A stretch of DNA of 59,209 nt from an uncultured Oscillospiraceae bacterium (GCA_900540595.1 UQGL01000014.1:1-59209), one strand, 5' to 3'; shown: positions 51,801-58,928, counted from the first letter of the stretch. Translations and numbers: made by a program. Notes: generated by a model not told the origin, from the letters alone.

Positions 51801-52487
51801 ATCGGGATAATACTCCTGCTGCATGGCAGGGTCATCCTCATACTCCGCATTTTTGCCGCTGAGCGAGACATTGATGGGCACAAACGCCCCCGTATCCTCG
51901 GCATGCTTGAGGCCGAGAAAGCCGCGCTTTTTCTTTTCGGGCTTCGGCATCCGGCCCTTTTCATCGGGCACGACCGCGACTGAGTTCTTGAAGAACTTCT
52001 GGAACTGGTTTTTGCCCTGATTCAGGGCATCGGTGTCTGCAGCGCTGCCGTCCGGCGCCATTTTAAGCAGAAAATCCTTGATGATGCCGGTGCGGGTCGT
52101 ATCGCCGTCATAGCCCAGACTGCCGGTCGTGTTTTCCGCAGCTGCCGGGGTCGGCATTGTCTGCTGCGGCGGCCGGGTACTCTGCACGGGCTGCACAGGC
52201 TGACGCGCAGGCGTGTAGGGGGCCGGCTGTGTCGGGCGTGCCGGGCGGGGTGCAGGCTGCACAGCCGCAGCGGGCTGCTGCAGCAGGGCGTCCAGCCCGC
52301 CATCCGCACCAGAGGCCGGGCTGCGGTCTGGCACAGGCTGTGCGGGCGCGGTGGTGATGCCGACACTGCGCAGGATCTCATCGACCTGACGGTCGGTGAC
52401 ACTGTCCCGCAGGCCGGCCTGCGCCTGCTGTATATTCAGGTCTTCCAGAATACGGTCAACCGAATCATTGGTACGTTTGCTTGGCAT
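48807..52487 (-). CDS. Degenerate P-type-ATPase-like membrane protein with a 670-residue disordered N-terminus
   Basis: 1226 residues (GAGGAA before the ATG at 52487). Residues 1-670 are Pro/Ala/Gln/Glu-rich, probably disordered, with four copies of A-H/R-[TS]-G-[FY]-T-Q-x-L (509-565). Eight likely helices follow (about 684-704, 713-730, 750-770, 776-794, 868-886, 890-916, 1172-1192, 1199-1222). The order, and blocks such as YGKGYVGWINKRRVLVGNRAL (1016-1036), YLAVSGKLFAMFQVAYQRD and AVLETLHHAGLSLVVD, match the ATP-binding and phosphorylation domains of P1-type ATPases. The phosphorylation motif DKTGT is gone: the aligned place reads VTARDLFPVG (949-958). The CPC ion motif and TGES actuator are also missing. 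Probably a pseudo-pump with a sensing or scaffold role. Lies 75 bases after rlmB. Confidence 0.8.
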   Translation of the reverse strand: MPSKRTNDSVDRILEDLNIQQAQAGLRDSVTDRQVDEILRSVGITTAPAQPVPDRSPASGADGGLDALLQQPAAAVQPAPRPARPTQPAPYTPARQPVQPVQSTRPPQQTMPTPAAAENTTGSLGYDGDTTRTGIIKDFLLKMAPDGSAADTDALNQGKNQFQKFFKNSVAVVPDEKGRMPKPEKKKRGFLGLKHAEDTGAFVPINVSLSGKNAEYEDDPAMQQEYYPDQEPEQPPQRSAEPRRKQGFLGGFFAPEEETEELMIPEERAEEPARTAPAPQPVCPAEPETDREDPTQEVWRSKYTRPARRGAEEQGGQQGGQTMDFIRSTVDQAQKHPSDTLTGGMTGTIYRKKRNTVEFTPGKKPQTAPPPQPVPQRSGEPVGEPIEVPRSQPIPSGFTMQIGGLDTVPTDSTQEFMSAYNAVRPRRRQAAAQPRPTPRPAAQNPAPQPDAAGEDPYENTVVVGDATQEENRQTGELLLPHRQRDDVDQLVDTLTGRISLTPQPPAAPAHTGFTQRLSAPAPAHSGFTQNLSSVAAAPARTGFTQQLGGAPAPAQSAHSGYTQNLGAAPAEPNTSAFVSDIANAINSGEPAGDTLRYEDAAARLTASLAEDAAAARTHTHIPTAAEVRQAAARFAGRAEDESEDNAVSPFETAEIPVPHSREYERAEDAPAVRAELAKKLTQATVACLVSGVAAAVMIVLAVLPVRPAALGDAMVYPAVMLVLLLAACAANWEAFLSGIRGLVKIPSPDSLSILPAIGAALQCILMLANGGYTANLPMLAGPAALVLCLNAAGRRLNAATVSDNFQLVSAKVEHAVAYRLKDAGALRAVSQGLAEPHPSVLVSRPTQIFRSFLANSAARGTSDKNQQQFAWLLGGCCLAAFLFTVIRSKDPVLAATVMAGVGCLAAPLAGTLLSALPARMMQRSAAQVGAVIPGWRDIRQLGRINVIQVTARDLFPVGCVSLAGIKPVKPEHIDTAIVYAASILSEAGPTLRDVFMNMLGENRSLLAKVDDRQTIYGKGYVGWINKRRVLVGNRALMQEYGIKIPSLEYEQHHTVNQRRVIYLAVSGKLFAMFQVAYQRDPDTAAVLETLHHAGLSLVVDCDDFNCDVRLLETAYSLPAGSVKVLTSGEHQAVAPAVAWLPESEGNMLHLGSFASFVGGLQAAAGAAEGEHKAAIVLTVSVLFSCAVGVLLTLTGGLVTLPLAGIVLYQAAWCVLALVFPLMQHYY

Positions 52488-52562
52488 GGTGATTCCTCTT
52501 TGTAAAAGGATGAACTTCGTTTTTAGCGGGAGACAGCCCTGCCTCCCCCTGTATTATGTTTA

Positions 52563-53360
52563 CTACTTTTCGATTCTTCTGCGCATCACATCATAGCAGA
52601 GGATGCCTGCCGCCACGCTGACATTGTAGCTGTCAACGCCGGTCGCCTGACCGGGGGCCATCTCCAGCGTGACCGCCGCATCGCAGAGCTTGCGGGTCAG
52701 TGCGCCGGGGCCGCCGCCCTCACTGCCCAGCACCAGCGCGACCGGGCCGGACAGGTCAGTCTTGGCCAGCGGGGCACCGCCGAGGTCAGCACAGTAGACA
52801 AAGATATTATGCTCCTTGATCGTGCGGATCGCCTGCGCCAGATTGGGCACCCGGGCAATAGGCAGCCGCGCGGCTGCCCCGGCGCTGGCCTTCATGACCG
52901 TACCGGTCACGCCGACACCGCCGCGCTTGGGGATGACAACACCGTGGGCCCCGCACAGATACGCAGAGCGCACGATAGCCCCCAGATTGTGGGGATCCTC
53001 GACTCCATCGCAGAGGACGAGGAAGGGCGGCTCATCCTTGGCCTGCGCCGCCTTGAACAGATCGTCCAGACTCGCATACGCCACCTCGGCTGCGCGGGCG
53101 GCCACGCCCTGATGATCCGGCGTGCCGCACATCTTCTGCAGCTTGTTTGCGGGCACACGCTTGACCACCGCGCCGCTCTCCTTGGACAGGGCCGTATAGT
53201 AGCCCGCCACCGCCTGAGGCATCGCATCGGTCAGGTAGACCGTATCCACCGCGCCGCCGCTTTTCAGCAGCTCGGTCACGGCATTCTTGCCCCATACCAG
53301 GGTATCGGTACGCTCGGCACGGTCGGGCGTCTGTTCGCGTTCGCGGGCAAATTTTTCCAT
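52563..53360 (-). CDS. rlmB: 23S rRNA 2'-O-methyltransferase, TrmH/SpoU family (RlmB)
   Basis: 265 residues from the ATG at 53360 (GGAGG upstream; an ATG four codons earlier is possible). The SpoU knot motifs are present: LCDGVEDPHNLGAIVRSAYLCG, ALVLGSEGGGPGALTRKLCD and QATGVDSYNVSVAAGILCYD. The N-terminal substrate-binding domain starts WGKNAVTELLKSGG. RlmB-type enzymes methylate G2251 in the P loop of 23S rRNA; target assignment is by family. First gene of a likely operon with the P-type-ATPase-like gene. Confidence 0.9.
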   Translation of the reverse strand: MEKFAREREQTPDRAERTDTLVWGKNAVTELLKSGGAVDTVYLTDAMPQAVAGYYTALSKESGAVVKRVPANKLQKMCGTPDHQGVAARAAEVAYASLDDLFKAAQAKDEPPFLVLCDGVEDPHNLGAIVRSAYLCGAHGVVIPKRGGVGVTGTVMKASAGAAARLPIARVPNLAQAIRTIKEHNIFVYCADLGGAPLAKTDLSGPVALVLGSEGGGPGALTRKLCDAAVTLEMAPGQATGVDSYNVSVAAGILCYDVMRRRIEK

Positions 53361-53422
53361 AGTGTCCTCCATTGTATCGTAAAAAGCCGACAGTAATCGA
53401 CTATGCTTTATAATCAGTAAAC

Positions 53423-53452
53423 AGTATACCACATTTCGGTGTGCTTTGTCAC
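53423..53452 (-). promoter_or_regulatory. Promoter of rlmB
   Basis: GTGACA (53447-53452), 18 bases ending TGTGG, TATACT (53423-53428) on the minus strand. Confidence 0.7.
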
Positions 53453-53585
53453 CTTTTTTTGCGCCGTCCGGGTCCGCGCAGCCGCTTTTTTACAACTTTG
53501 CCGGTCAAAATGCGTCAAAAATGCAAACGCTCTCATTGCCTTATCGCAGCATCGTTGTTTATACAGAGCGTAGACCACGGCGCAC

Positions 53586-53771
53586 TTTTCCACCTGTTGA
53601 AAACTCTGTGGAAAGTGTTAAAAAGATGCTTTATAATGGGCTTTTCCACCGTTTCAACCAAGTTTTCAACAATCATGGTGGACAAATTTTCCACATAACA
53701 GCCCGGATAAACCCTTTTGTCAACCCGGAATAACGCCGATTTTCCCTGCGAATTCGTTCGGTTTCCCCACA
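53586..53771. other. Cluster of DnaA-box-like 9-mers
   Basis: TTTTCCACC (53586 and 53642), TTTTCCACA (53687), TTCCCCACA (53763) on the plus strand, and CTTTCCACA (53607-53615) and TTGTCCACC (53678-53686) on the minus strand, interspersed with GTTGAAAAC-like sequence. The consensus is TTATCCACA. No gene is seen in 53361-53945, apart from this and the two divergent promoters. Confidence 0.5.
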
Positions 53772-53849
53772 TTTTCACCAAATCGCGCCGCAAATCCGGG
53801 CCTTCTCGCTCTTGTGACAAAAGTACATCTGCCGCAAAGAAAAAACCTG

Positions 53850-53878
53850 TTGATTTTTTGTCAAAGTCGGGTTATAAT
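53850..53878 (+). promoter_or_regulatory. Promoter of fba
   Basis: TTGATT (53850-53855), 17 bases, TATAAT (53873-53878). Confidence 0.8.
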
Positions 53879-53945
53879 AGACTTAATGGTGCGCCGGGTG
53901 TCGGTGTACCACCTATTGTAACTGTTATATGTGGAGGTATGAACT

Positions 53946-54809
53946 ATGCTGGTAAATGCTACCAATATGCTGCTGAAAGCGCGCGATGGCCACTACGCAG
54001 TCGGCCAGTTCAACATCAACAATCTGGAGTGGACCAAGAGCATCCTGCTCACCGCACAGGAGATGAACTCTCCTGTCATCCTCGGTGTCTCCGAGGGTGC
54101 CGGCAAATACATGACCGGCTTCAAGACCGTGGCCGCCATGGTCAAGGCGATGGACGAGAGCCTGGGCATCACCGTTCCCGTTGCGCTGCATCTGGATCAT
54201 GGCACCTACGAGGGCGCTAAGGCCTGCGTCGCCGCCGGTTTCACCTCCATCATGTTCGATGGCAGCCACTACAGCATCGACGAGAATGTTGCCAAGACCA
54301 CCGAGCTGGTCGCGCTGGCACATGACCACGGCCTGTCCATCGAGGCTGAGGTTGGCTCCATCGGCGGCGAGGAGGACGGTGTCATCGGCATGGGTGAGGT
54401 CGCCGACCCCGCCGAGTGTGCGAAGATCGCTTCTCTGGGCATCGACTTTCTGGCTGCCGGTATCGGCAACATCCACGGCAAGTACCCCGCCAACTGGAAG
54501 GGTCTGGACTTCGAGGCTCTGGACAAGATCCACAACGCCACCGACAACATTCCTCTGGTTCTGCACGGCGGCACGGGCATCCCTGACGAGATGATCAAGA
54601 AGGCCATCTCTCTGGGCGTCTCCAAGATTAATGTCAACACCGAGTGCCAGCTGAGCTTCGCCGATGCTACCCGCAAGTACATCGAGGCCGACAAGGATCT
54701 CGAGGGCAAGGGCTTTGACCCCCGCAAGCTGCTCGCTCCCGGCGCCGAGGCCATCAAGGCCACCGTCCGTGAGAAGATCGAGCTGTTCGGCTCCACCAAC
54801 AAGGCTTGA
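53946..54809 (+). CDS. fba: Fructose-bisphosphate aldolase, class II
   Basis: 287 residues (GGAGGT before the ATG). Class II metal-site motifs: LHLDHGTYEGAKACVAAGFTSIMFDGSH, IEAEVGSIGGEEDG, GIDFLAAGIGNIHGKY and LVLHGGTGIPDEMIKKAI, with the zinc-binding histidines in HLDHG, GNIHG and LHGG. It interconverts fructose 1,6-bisphosphate with glyceraldehyde 3-phosphate and dihydroxyacetone phosphate in glycolysis. The substrate could alternatively be a tagatose bisphosphate, but the length and lack of sugar-operon neighbours favour Fba. Own promoter and terminator. Confidence 0.95.
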   Translation: MLVNATNMLLKARDGHYAVGQFNINNLEWTKSILLTAQEMNSPVILGVSEGAGKYMTGFKTVAAMVKAMDESLGITVPVALHLDHGTYEGAKACVAAGFTSIMFDGSHYSIDENVAKTTELVALAHDHGLSIEAEVGSIGGEEDGVIGMGEVADPAECAKIASLGIDFLAAGIGNIHGKYPANWKGLDFEALDKIHNATDNIPLVLHGGTGIPDEMIKKAISLGVSKINVNTECQLSFADATRKYIEADKDLEGKGFDPRKLLAPGAEAIKATVREKIELFGSTNKA

Positions 54810-54838
54810 TTTTTCAGCTGCCTAAACAAAAATAAACA

Positions 54839-54886
54839 TCGCCCGCAGACTGTGGCTGACTGCCACCGCCTGCGGGCGTTTGTTTT
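54839..54886 (+). terminator. Terminator after fba
   Basis: CGCCCGCAG pairs with CTGCGGGCG (54840-54848 with 54870-54878), inner TGTGGC/GCCAC pairing, followed by TTTGTTTT. The convergent ATPase gene ends in its tail. Confidence 0.88.
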
Positions 54887-55751
54887 ACTCAAATTCGTTC
54901 CTATGCCGCTGAAAAAACTCCCATGTTGCCCTTACATTCTCCAATTCCGTCCACTTCCGTGTTGTGACGGGCTCGGCATCCAGATCATACACCCGCGCCC
55001 CCGGCATAGCCAGCAAAAACGGCGAGTGTGTCGCTATGATAAATTGGCAGTTGTAAAACCGCGCAGAATCATGCAAAAATTGCGCCAGCTCCAGCTGCCG
55101 TTCGGGCGAAAGGCTGTTTTCAGGCTCATCCAGCAAATACAGTGCATCCTCACGGATGCGCTCGCTGAACACAGCCAATGCGCTCTCCCCGTTGGAGCGG
55201 GTGCGCACATTGGCAGGCAATGTGCGGCGCGCCATCTGGGACTGGCTGTATCGCCGCGCGGCGCTTACCTGCTTGAGCCGGTCGTAGTCCTTCATGCCGT
55301 GCATCTGGAATTTTTCCCGCCGAAGATCGTTGTAATCCGCAAACATCTGCTCACGGCGCGTGTCCACGCCATCGTTCAGCGCCCGCAGATCGAGCATATA
55401 GTCAAACACATCGTCACTGGTCAAGATCATGCTGCCCGTGGGTATGGGGCGCGCAGTCCGCGGCTCGCACAGGCGCGCATAATCGTCAAAAAAAGGCGTT
55501 CGATTATACTCTGCGCGGCGGTAAAGCCGCAGGGCATCGGCCATTACATTTAATAAAGTGGTCTTGCCGCTGCCATTGCCGCCGTACAAAATCGTAATTT
55601 CCAAAAAATCCAGCTCGGGCAGCGTGCGGCCCTCGAACAATCCAAACGGATAGTACGAGTCATAACAGGTCTGCCTCGCGCGCGGGCTGAACGCCATGTA
55701 GTTTGCTTCTTGTGCCCGGTCTGGGAACCGGAACCCGGAAAGATAGATCAT
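54885..55751 (-). CDS. AAA family ATPase (ABC-type, RecF/OLD-like)
   Basis: 288 residues from the ATG at 55751 (GGAGGGG upstream). Walker A ILYGGNGSGKTT (54-65), ABC-like signature region SNGESALAVF, Walker B ALYLLDEPENSLS, and the switch His in IATHSPF. A small soluble ATP-cutting switch of the AAA_15/AAA_21 group. Such proteins occur alone or in defence and repair pairs. No partner nuclease is adjacent: neighbours are fba (convergent) and the cut SpoIID-like gene (divergent, 73 bases apart), so the role is open. Confidence 0.85.
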   Translation of the reverse strand: MIYLSGFRFPDRAQEANYMAFSPRARQTCYDSYYPFGLFEGRTLPELDFLEITILYGGNGSGKTTLLNVMADALRLYRRAEYNRTPFFDDYARLCEPRTARPIPTGSMILTSDDVFDYMLDLRALNDGVDTRREQMFADYNDLRREKFQMHGMKDYDRLKQVSAARRYSQSQMARRTLPANVRTRSNGESALAVFSERIREDALYLLDEPENSLSPERQLELAQFLHDSARFYNCQFIIATHSPFLLAMPGARVYDLDAEPVTTRKWTELENVRATWEFFQRHRNEFE

Positions 55752-55824
55752 AATCGCCCCTCCTGCCCCCATTGTAGCACAGTTGTGCGCATTTGCATAG
55801 CGTGGGTCAGGAGGTGTTTTGCAT

Positions 55825-56397
55825 ATGTCCAAAGGCAGTATACTGATCTATACCTCTGCCGCGGGGCAGGCCGCGCCCCTGGCAGGGGCAGCCCTGACCG
55901 TGCTGGATGAAAGCGGTACCGCTCTTGCCCACCTGACCGCCGATGCAGACGGCCGCGCAGAGGCCGCAGACCTGCCCGCACCCGATGCAGCCTACAGTCT
56001 GGACGCTGCCAACACAGCGGTGCGCCCCTACGCACTCTACCGCATAGAGGCCGCACTGGACGGTTGGCAGCCCCTTGTGCTGGACGGTGTACAGGTCTTT
56101 GACGGGCAGCAGACGGTCGCACGGCTTGCACTCTTACCGCGCGGTACAGTCCCCGCCGCTGCACGCAGCAGCGAAACGGAGGTCATTGCGATACCGCCCC
56201 ACACACTGTTTTCCGGGAACAGCGGCAGCGGCCCTGCGCCGGAGGAGGTTCTGCCCGGCGATGTACTGAGCCGGGTCGTTATCCCCAAAAAGATCACCGT
56301 GCATCTGGGCAAGCCCACAGCGAACACCGGCAATGTGACGGTGAGCTTTCAGTCCTACATTGCGAATGTCGCATCCAGTGAGGTCTACCCCACATGG
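55825..56397 (+). pseudogene. SpoIID-like/peptidoglycan-binding family gene, interrupted after the NVASSEVYPTW motif
   Basis: ATG at 55825 (GGAGGTG ten bases upstream). The product begins with a CarboxypepD-regulatory-like beta-sandwich (residues 3-105, SKGSILIYTSAAGQAAP...) and a linker, then LSRVVIPKKITVHLGKPTAN and VSFQSYIANVASSEVYPTW, which I recognise from long clostridial proteins that continue (WPE.alRANI.aqISFALNRIYTEWYR...) into a SpoIID-like domain and a peptidoglycan-binding domain. Here the homology ends at Trp (56395-56397), and the frame then reads through the antisense of the serine recombinase to a stop at 56578-56580. The remainder of the gene is not in the window. The family is found in spore formers. 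Confidence 0.8.
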
Positions 56398-57650
56398 GCG
56401 GGCGTTCCCTGCCCCACCACGCCGGGGCGCGCGTACACCCGGATCGGTCGCATACCGTTCTGCGGCGGGTCAACGACAAGCTTATTCACCGCCGCGCAGA
56501 CCTTCGCGCGGGTCAGCGGCGCAGTATCGCCACACAACAGCTTCTGCATCAGCGCCTCGGCATCGGCCATTGGCAGGTAGCGCTGACCGGGGCAGGCCGC
56601 GCGGCTTCGCTGCGCCGTGCGGCAGCGGAAATACCGCCGCGCCGCCGTACCGGTCAGCTCCATCTTCCCGCCGCAGATGCCGCAGTAGACAAGCCCTGCC
56701 AGCAGGTGTGTCTGTCCACACGCACAGGCGCGGCCGCGCGCGGCGAGCATCCGCTGCACAGCATCGAAATCTGCGCGGTCGACGATGGCCTCCTGTGTTC
56801 CCGGCACGATGATCCAATCCTGCGGCGGCAGGCGCACCGTCTTCGTGGATTTGTAATTCAGCTTACGCACCCGTCCCTGCTCCATGTCGCCTGCGTAGGT
56901 ACGGGTGGCAAGGATGCGCCGCACAGTCGCCTTGCTCCACAGCGCGCAGGACGGCACGGGGTGGCCAAGCTGCCGGGTGCGGTAGGCAGCGGGCGGCGGA
57001 ATGCTTTCCTTATTTAAAAGCGCGGCAATTTTCGCCGTGCCGTGCCCTGCCAGATACAGCGCAAAAATTTTCCGCACGACCGCCGCCGCAGGCGGGTCAG
57101 GGACGAGCCGGTTGTGATCGGCGGGGTGCTTGCGGTAGCCGTACAGCGCAAAGCTGGCAATGTAGCACCCGCTGTGCCGCTTGTGGTCGAGCACCGCCCG
57201 CACATTCGCGGACAGATCCTCCAGATACCACTCGTTGATCAGGCCGTTGATCTGACGCGCCTTTTTCCCGGCCGGGTCTTGCGTGTCGACGTGATCCAGC
57301 ACCGCGATGAACCGCACACCCCACTCCGGGAACAGCCCGTGCAGGTAGCGCTCGACCAGCTCCATATCACGGGTGAAGCGCGACTGGGTTTTCGCCAGAA
57401 TGACCTCGAATTTGCCCGCCTGCGCGTCGGCCAACATGGCGTTGAAGCCGGGGCGACCCCGGTCAATGCCGGAGTAATCCTCATCGATGTAGACGCGGTA
57501 GACCCGGTAGCCGTGTGCCTGCGCCCAGTTCAGCAGCAGCTCGCGCTGATTGCGGATGCTCTCGGACTCGTGCGCGGTTTTGTCCTCGTCCTCGCGGCTT
57601 AGGCGGCAGTAGACCGCCGCCCAGCCCTTGCGCGGCAAAATTTGTTCCAT
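56385..57650 (-). CDS. Large serine recombinase
   Basis: 421 residues from the ATG at 57650 (GGAGGGGAG upstream). The resolvase catalytic domain has AAVYCRLSRED with Ser18, VYIDEDYSGIDRGRPGF and ILAKTQSRFTRDMEL; then a recombinase domain (INEWYLEDLSANVRAV, IASFALYGYRK) and a zinc ribbon (LVYCGICGGKM, then a Cys-containing YFRCRT...AACPGQRY). It is shorter than most such integrases (about 500 or more) and lacks the usual coiled coil. The stop codon lies 10 bases inside the interrupted SpoIID-like gene, i.e. the recombinase sits right at a junction that looks like an attachment site. Confidence 0.92.
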   Translation of the reverse strand: MEQILPRKGWAAVYCRLSREDEDKTAHESESIRNQRELLLNWAQAHGYRVYRVYIDEDYSGIDRGRPGFNAMLADAQAGKFEVILAKTQSRFTRDMELVERYLHGLFPEWGVRFIAVLDHVDTQDPAGKKARQINGLINEWYLEDLSANVRAVLDHKRHSGCYIASFALYGYRKHPADHNRLVPDPPAAAVVRKIFALYLAGHGTAKIAALLNKESIPPPAAYRTRQLGHPVPSCALWSKATVRRILATRTYAGDMEQGRVRKLNYKSTKTVRLPPQDWIIVPGTQEAIVDRADFDAVQRMLAARGRACACGQTHLLAGLVYCGICGGKMELTGTAARRYFRCRTAQRSRAACPGQRYLPMADAEALMQKLLCGDTAPLTRAKVCAAVNKLVVDPPQNGMRPIRVYARPGVVGQGTPAHVG

Positions 57651-57702
57651 ACTCTCCCCTCCCCCCTGCTGCATCATACGCCGCGCGGCGGGCGGGCAGC
57701 AC

Positions 57703-57731
57703 AAAAGCGGCGCAGGTTACCCCGCGCCGCT
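57703..57731 (-). terminator. Terminator after the hydrolase gene
   Basis: AGCGGCGC pairs with GCGCCGCT (57706-57713 with 57724-57731), followed by TTTT on the minus strand. It separates the hydrolase from the recombinase. Confidence 0.75.
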
Positions 57732-57737
57732 CTGCGT

Positions 57738-58742
57738 TCAGTTCATATAAGGCTCGATGAAGTCAAACACCGTGTCCCAGTAGGTGTCCCCCAGCGCATA
57801 CATGGCCTCGCCGTGGCCTGCGCCATCGGCGGTCAGCTCGGCCTTGTTATCGCCGGGCTTCGCGTTATACAGTTCGTCCATCATCTCATAGGGGATAAAG
57901 TCATCCGCCGTGCCATGAATGAAAAGCATCGGTTTTTCGCAGTTTTCCACCTGCCGCAGGGCGCTGGCCTCGCCGAATGTGTAGCCAGCCCGCAGCTTAG
58001 CGACGCCGCTGGCCGTGTAAAGGATGGGGAATTCCGGCAGGCCGAACCGCAGCTGCAGCTCGCTGGAAAAGACGTCCCAGACGCTCGTGTAGCCGCAGTC
58101 CTCGATGAAGACTTTCACATTTTCGGGCGTATCCTCACCCGCTGTCATCATCGTGGTGGCCGCCCCCATCGAGATGCCATGGACGACAATCTCCGCCTGC
58201 GGGTCCTCCGCGAGGATGAAATCGATCCAACGCAGAATATCCTCGCGGTCAAGCCAGCCCATGCCGACATAATCTCCGTCACTGTCGCCGCAGGCGCGCA
58301 GGTCGGGCGCGATCACCTGATAGCCGGCCTCGTAATAGGGCATCGCCAGATTCAGCACGCCGGTGTGGTTGCCGCGGTAGCCGTGCAGAACAATCGCCCA
58401 GCGGTGTGTGTCGGCGGTCTCGGCGTTGGCATAGCGGACGCCATGCAGGGTCAGGCCATCGGCGGCGGTGAGTGTCACGTTTTCTCCCGGATGGGCAGCT
58501 GCGAAGGCGTCGATGTCCGCGCTGTACTGTGCGCGGTTCGTCTCGATGATTGCCTCGACGCTGTCCGGCGAGGCTTCGACCTCCAGCGCGACTTCACGAT
58601 TGCCGCCGTCTCCGCTGCGGCCGATGGCATAGTTTACAAGGTAGTTGCTGACAAACAGCAGCGCTGCCGTCAGCACCACGACCACCGCACCGACTGCGAT
58701 GACGATTTTCTTTTTCGGGCTCATTTTTGCTTTTGTTTTCAA
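57738..58742 (-). CDS. Alpha/beta hydrolase with N-terminal membrane anchor
   Basis: 334 residues if started at the TTG at 58742, which has AAAGGAAA at good spacing; the ATG at 58724 has none. A Lys-rich start and one hydrophobic helix (about 13-35) anchor the protein outside. The fold shows IVLHGYRGNHTGV, GISMGAATTMM with the nucleophile Ser, MLFIHGTADDFIP (Asp) and GAGHGEAM (His). This is a peptidase S15/DLH-type group of clostridial surface esterases; substrate unknown. Own consensus promoter with an inverted repeat just downstream of the -10. Confidence 0.85.
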   Translation of the reverse strand: MKTKAKMSPKKKIVIAVGAVVVVLTAALLFVSNYLVNYAIGRSGDGGNREVALEVEASPDSVEAIIETNRAQYSADIDAFAAAHPGENVTLTAADGLTLHGVRYANAETADTHRWAIVLHGYRGNHTGVLNLAMPYYEAGYQVIAPDLRACGDSDGDYVGMGWLDREDILRWIDFILAEDPQAEIVVHGISMGAATTMMTAGEDTPENVKVFIEDCGYTSVWDVFSSELQLRFGLPEFPILYTASGVAKLRAGYTFGEASALRQVENCEKPMLFIHGTADDFIPYEMMDELYNAKPGDNKAELTADGAGHGEAMYALGDTYWDTVFDFIEPYMN

Positions 58743-58772
58743 GGTGTATTTCCTTTCTGTCCCTCTATGACT

Positions 58773-58790
58773 TATCAACAATAGTTGATA
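58773..58790. promoter_or_regulatory. Operator-like inverted repeat at the hydrolase promoter
   Basis: TATCAAC-AATA-GTTGATA, perfect 7 bp arms, directly downstream of the -10 (58790-58795). TetR-like regulators bind sites of this form; no regulator gene is adjacent. Confidence 0.55.
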
Positions 58791-58818
58791 GTATACCACA
58801 ATGTTATTGATTTGTCAA
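58790..58818 (-). promoter_or_regulatory. Promoter of the hydrolase gene
   Basis: TTGACA (58813-58818), 17 bases ending TGTGG, TATACT (58790-58795) on the minus strand. Near consensus. Confidence 0.88.
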
Positions 58819-58856
58819 CATTTTCCTTTTGGAAATGCCCTTGTTCCCTTACCTCT

Positions 58857-58890
58857 CCGTAGGGGCGGCTTCCATATCTGCCCGCGCAGC
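58857..58890. repeat. GTAGGGGCGG unit between the hydrolase gene and 5S rRNA
   Basis: GTAGGGGCGGCTTCCATATC followed by TGCCCGCGC, a diverged unit of the GTAGGGGCG family. Confidence 0.6.
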
Positions 58891-58928
58891 CTTGCCTATA
58901 CTTCCCCGCTCCCCTTTACAAAACAAAC

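Noticed and set aside
48807..52487. Annotation as a functional heavy-metal-transporting ATPase
   Set aside because: The phosphorylated Asp of DKTGT and the metal-binding CPC motif are both absent, so ATP-driven transport is not supported.
53586..53771. The DnaA-box-like cluster as the chromosome origin
   Set aside because: No dnaA, dnaN, recF or rpmH nearby, and genes on both sides, including the rRNA operon, keep the same dominant strand, so there is no replichore switch.
55752..55824. Defence island around the AAA ATPase and serine recombinase
   Set aside because: No nuclease, reverse transcriptase, methylase or toxin is adjacent, and neighbours are housekeeping genes; the ATPase alone does not support a defence system.
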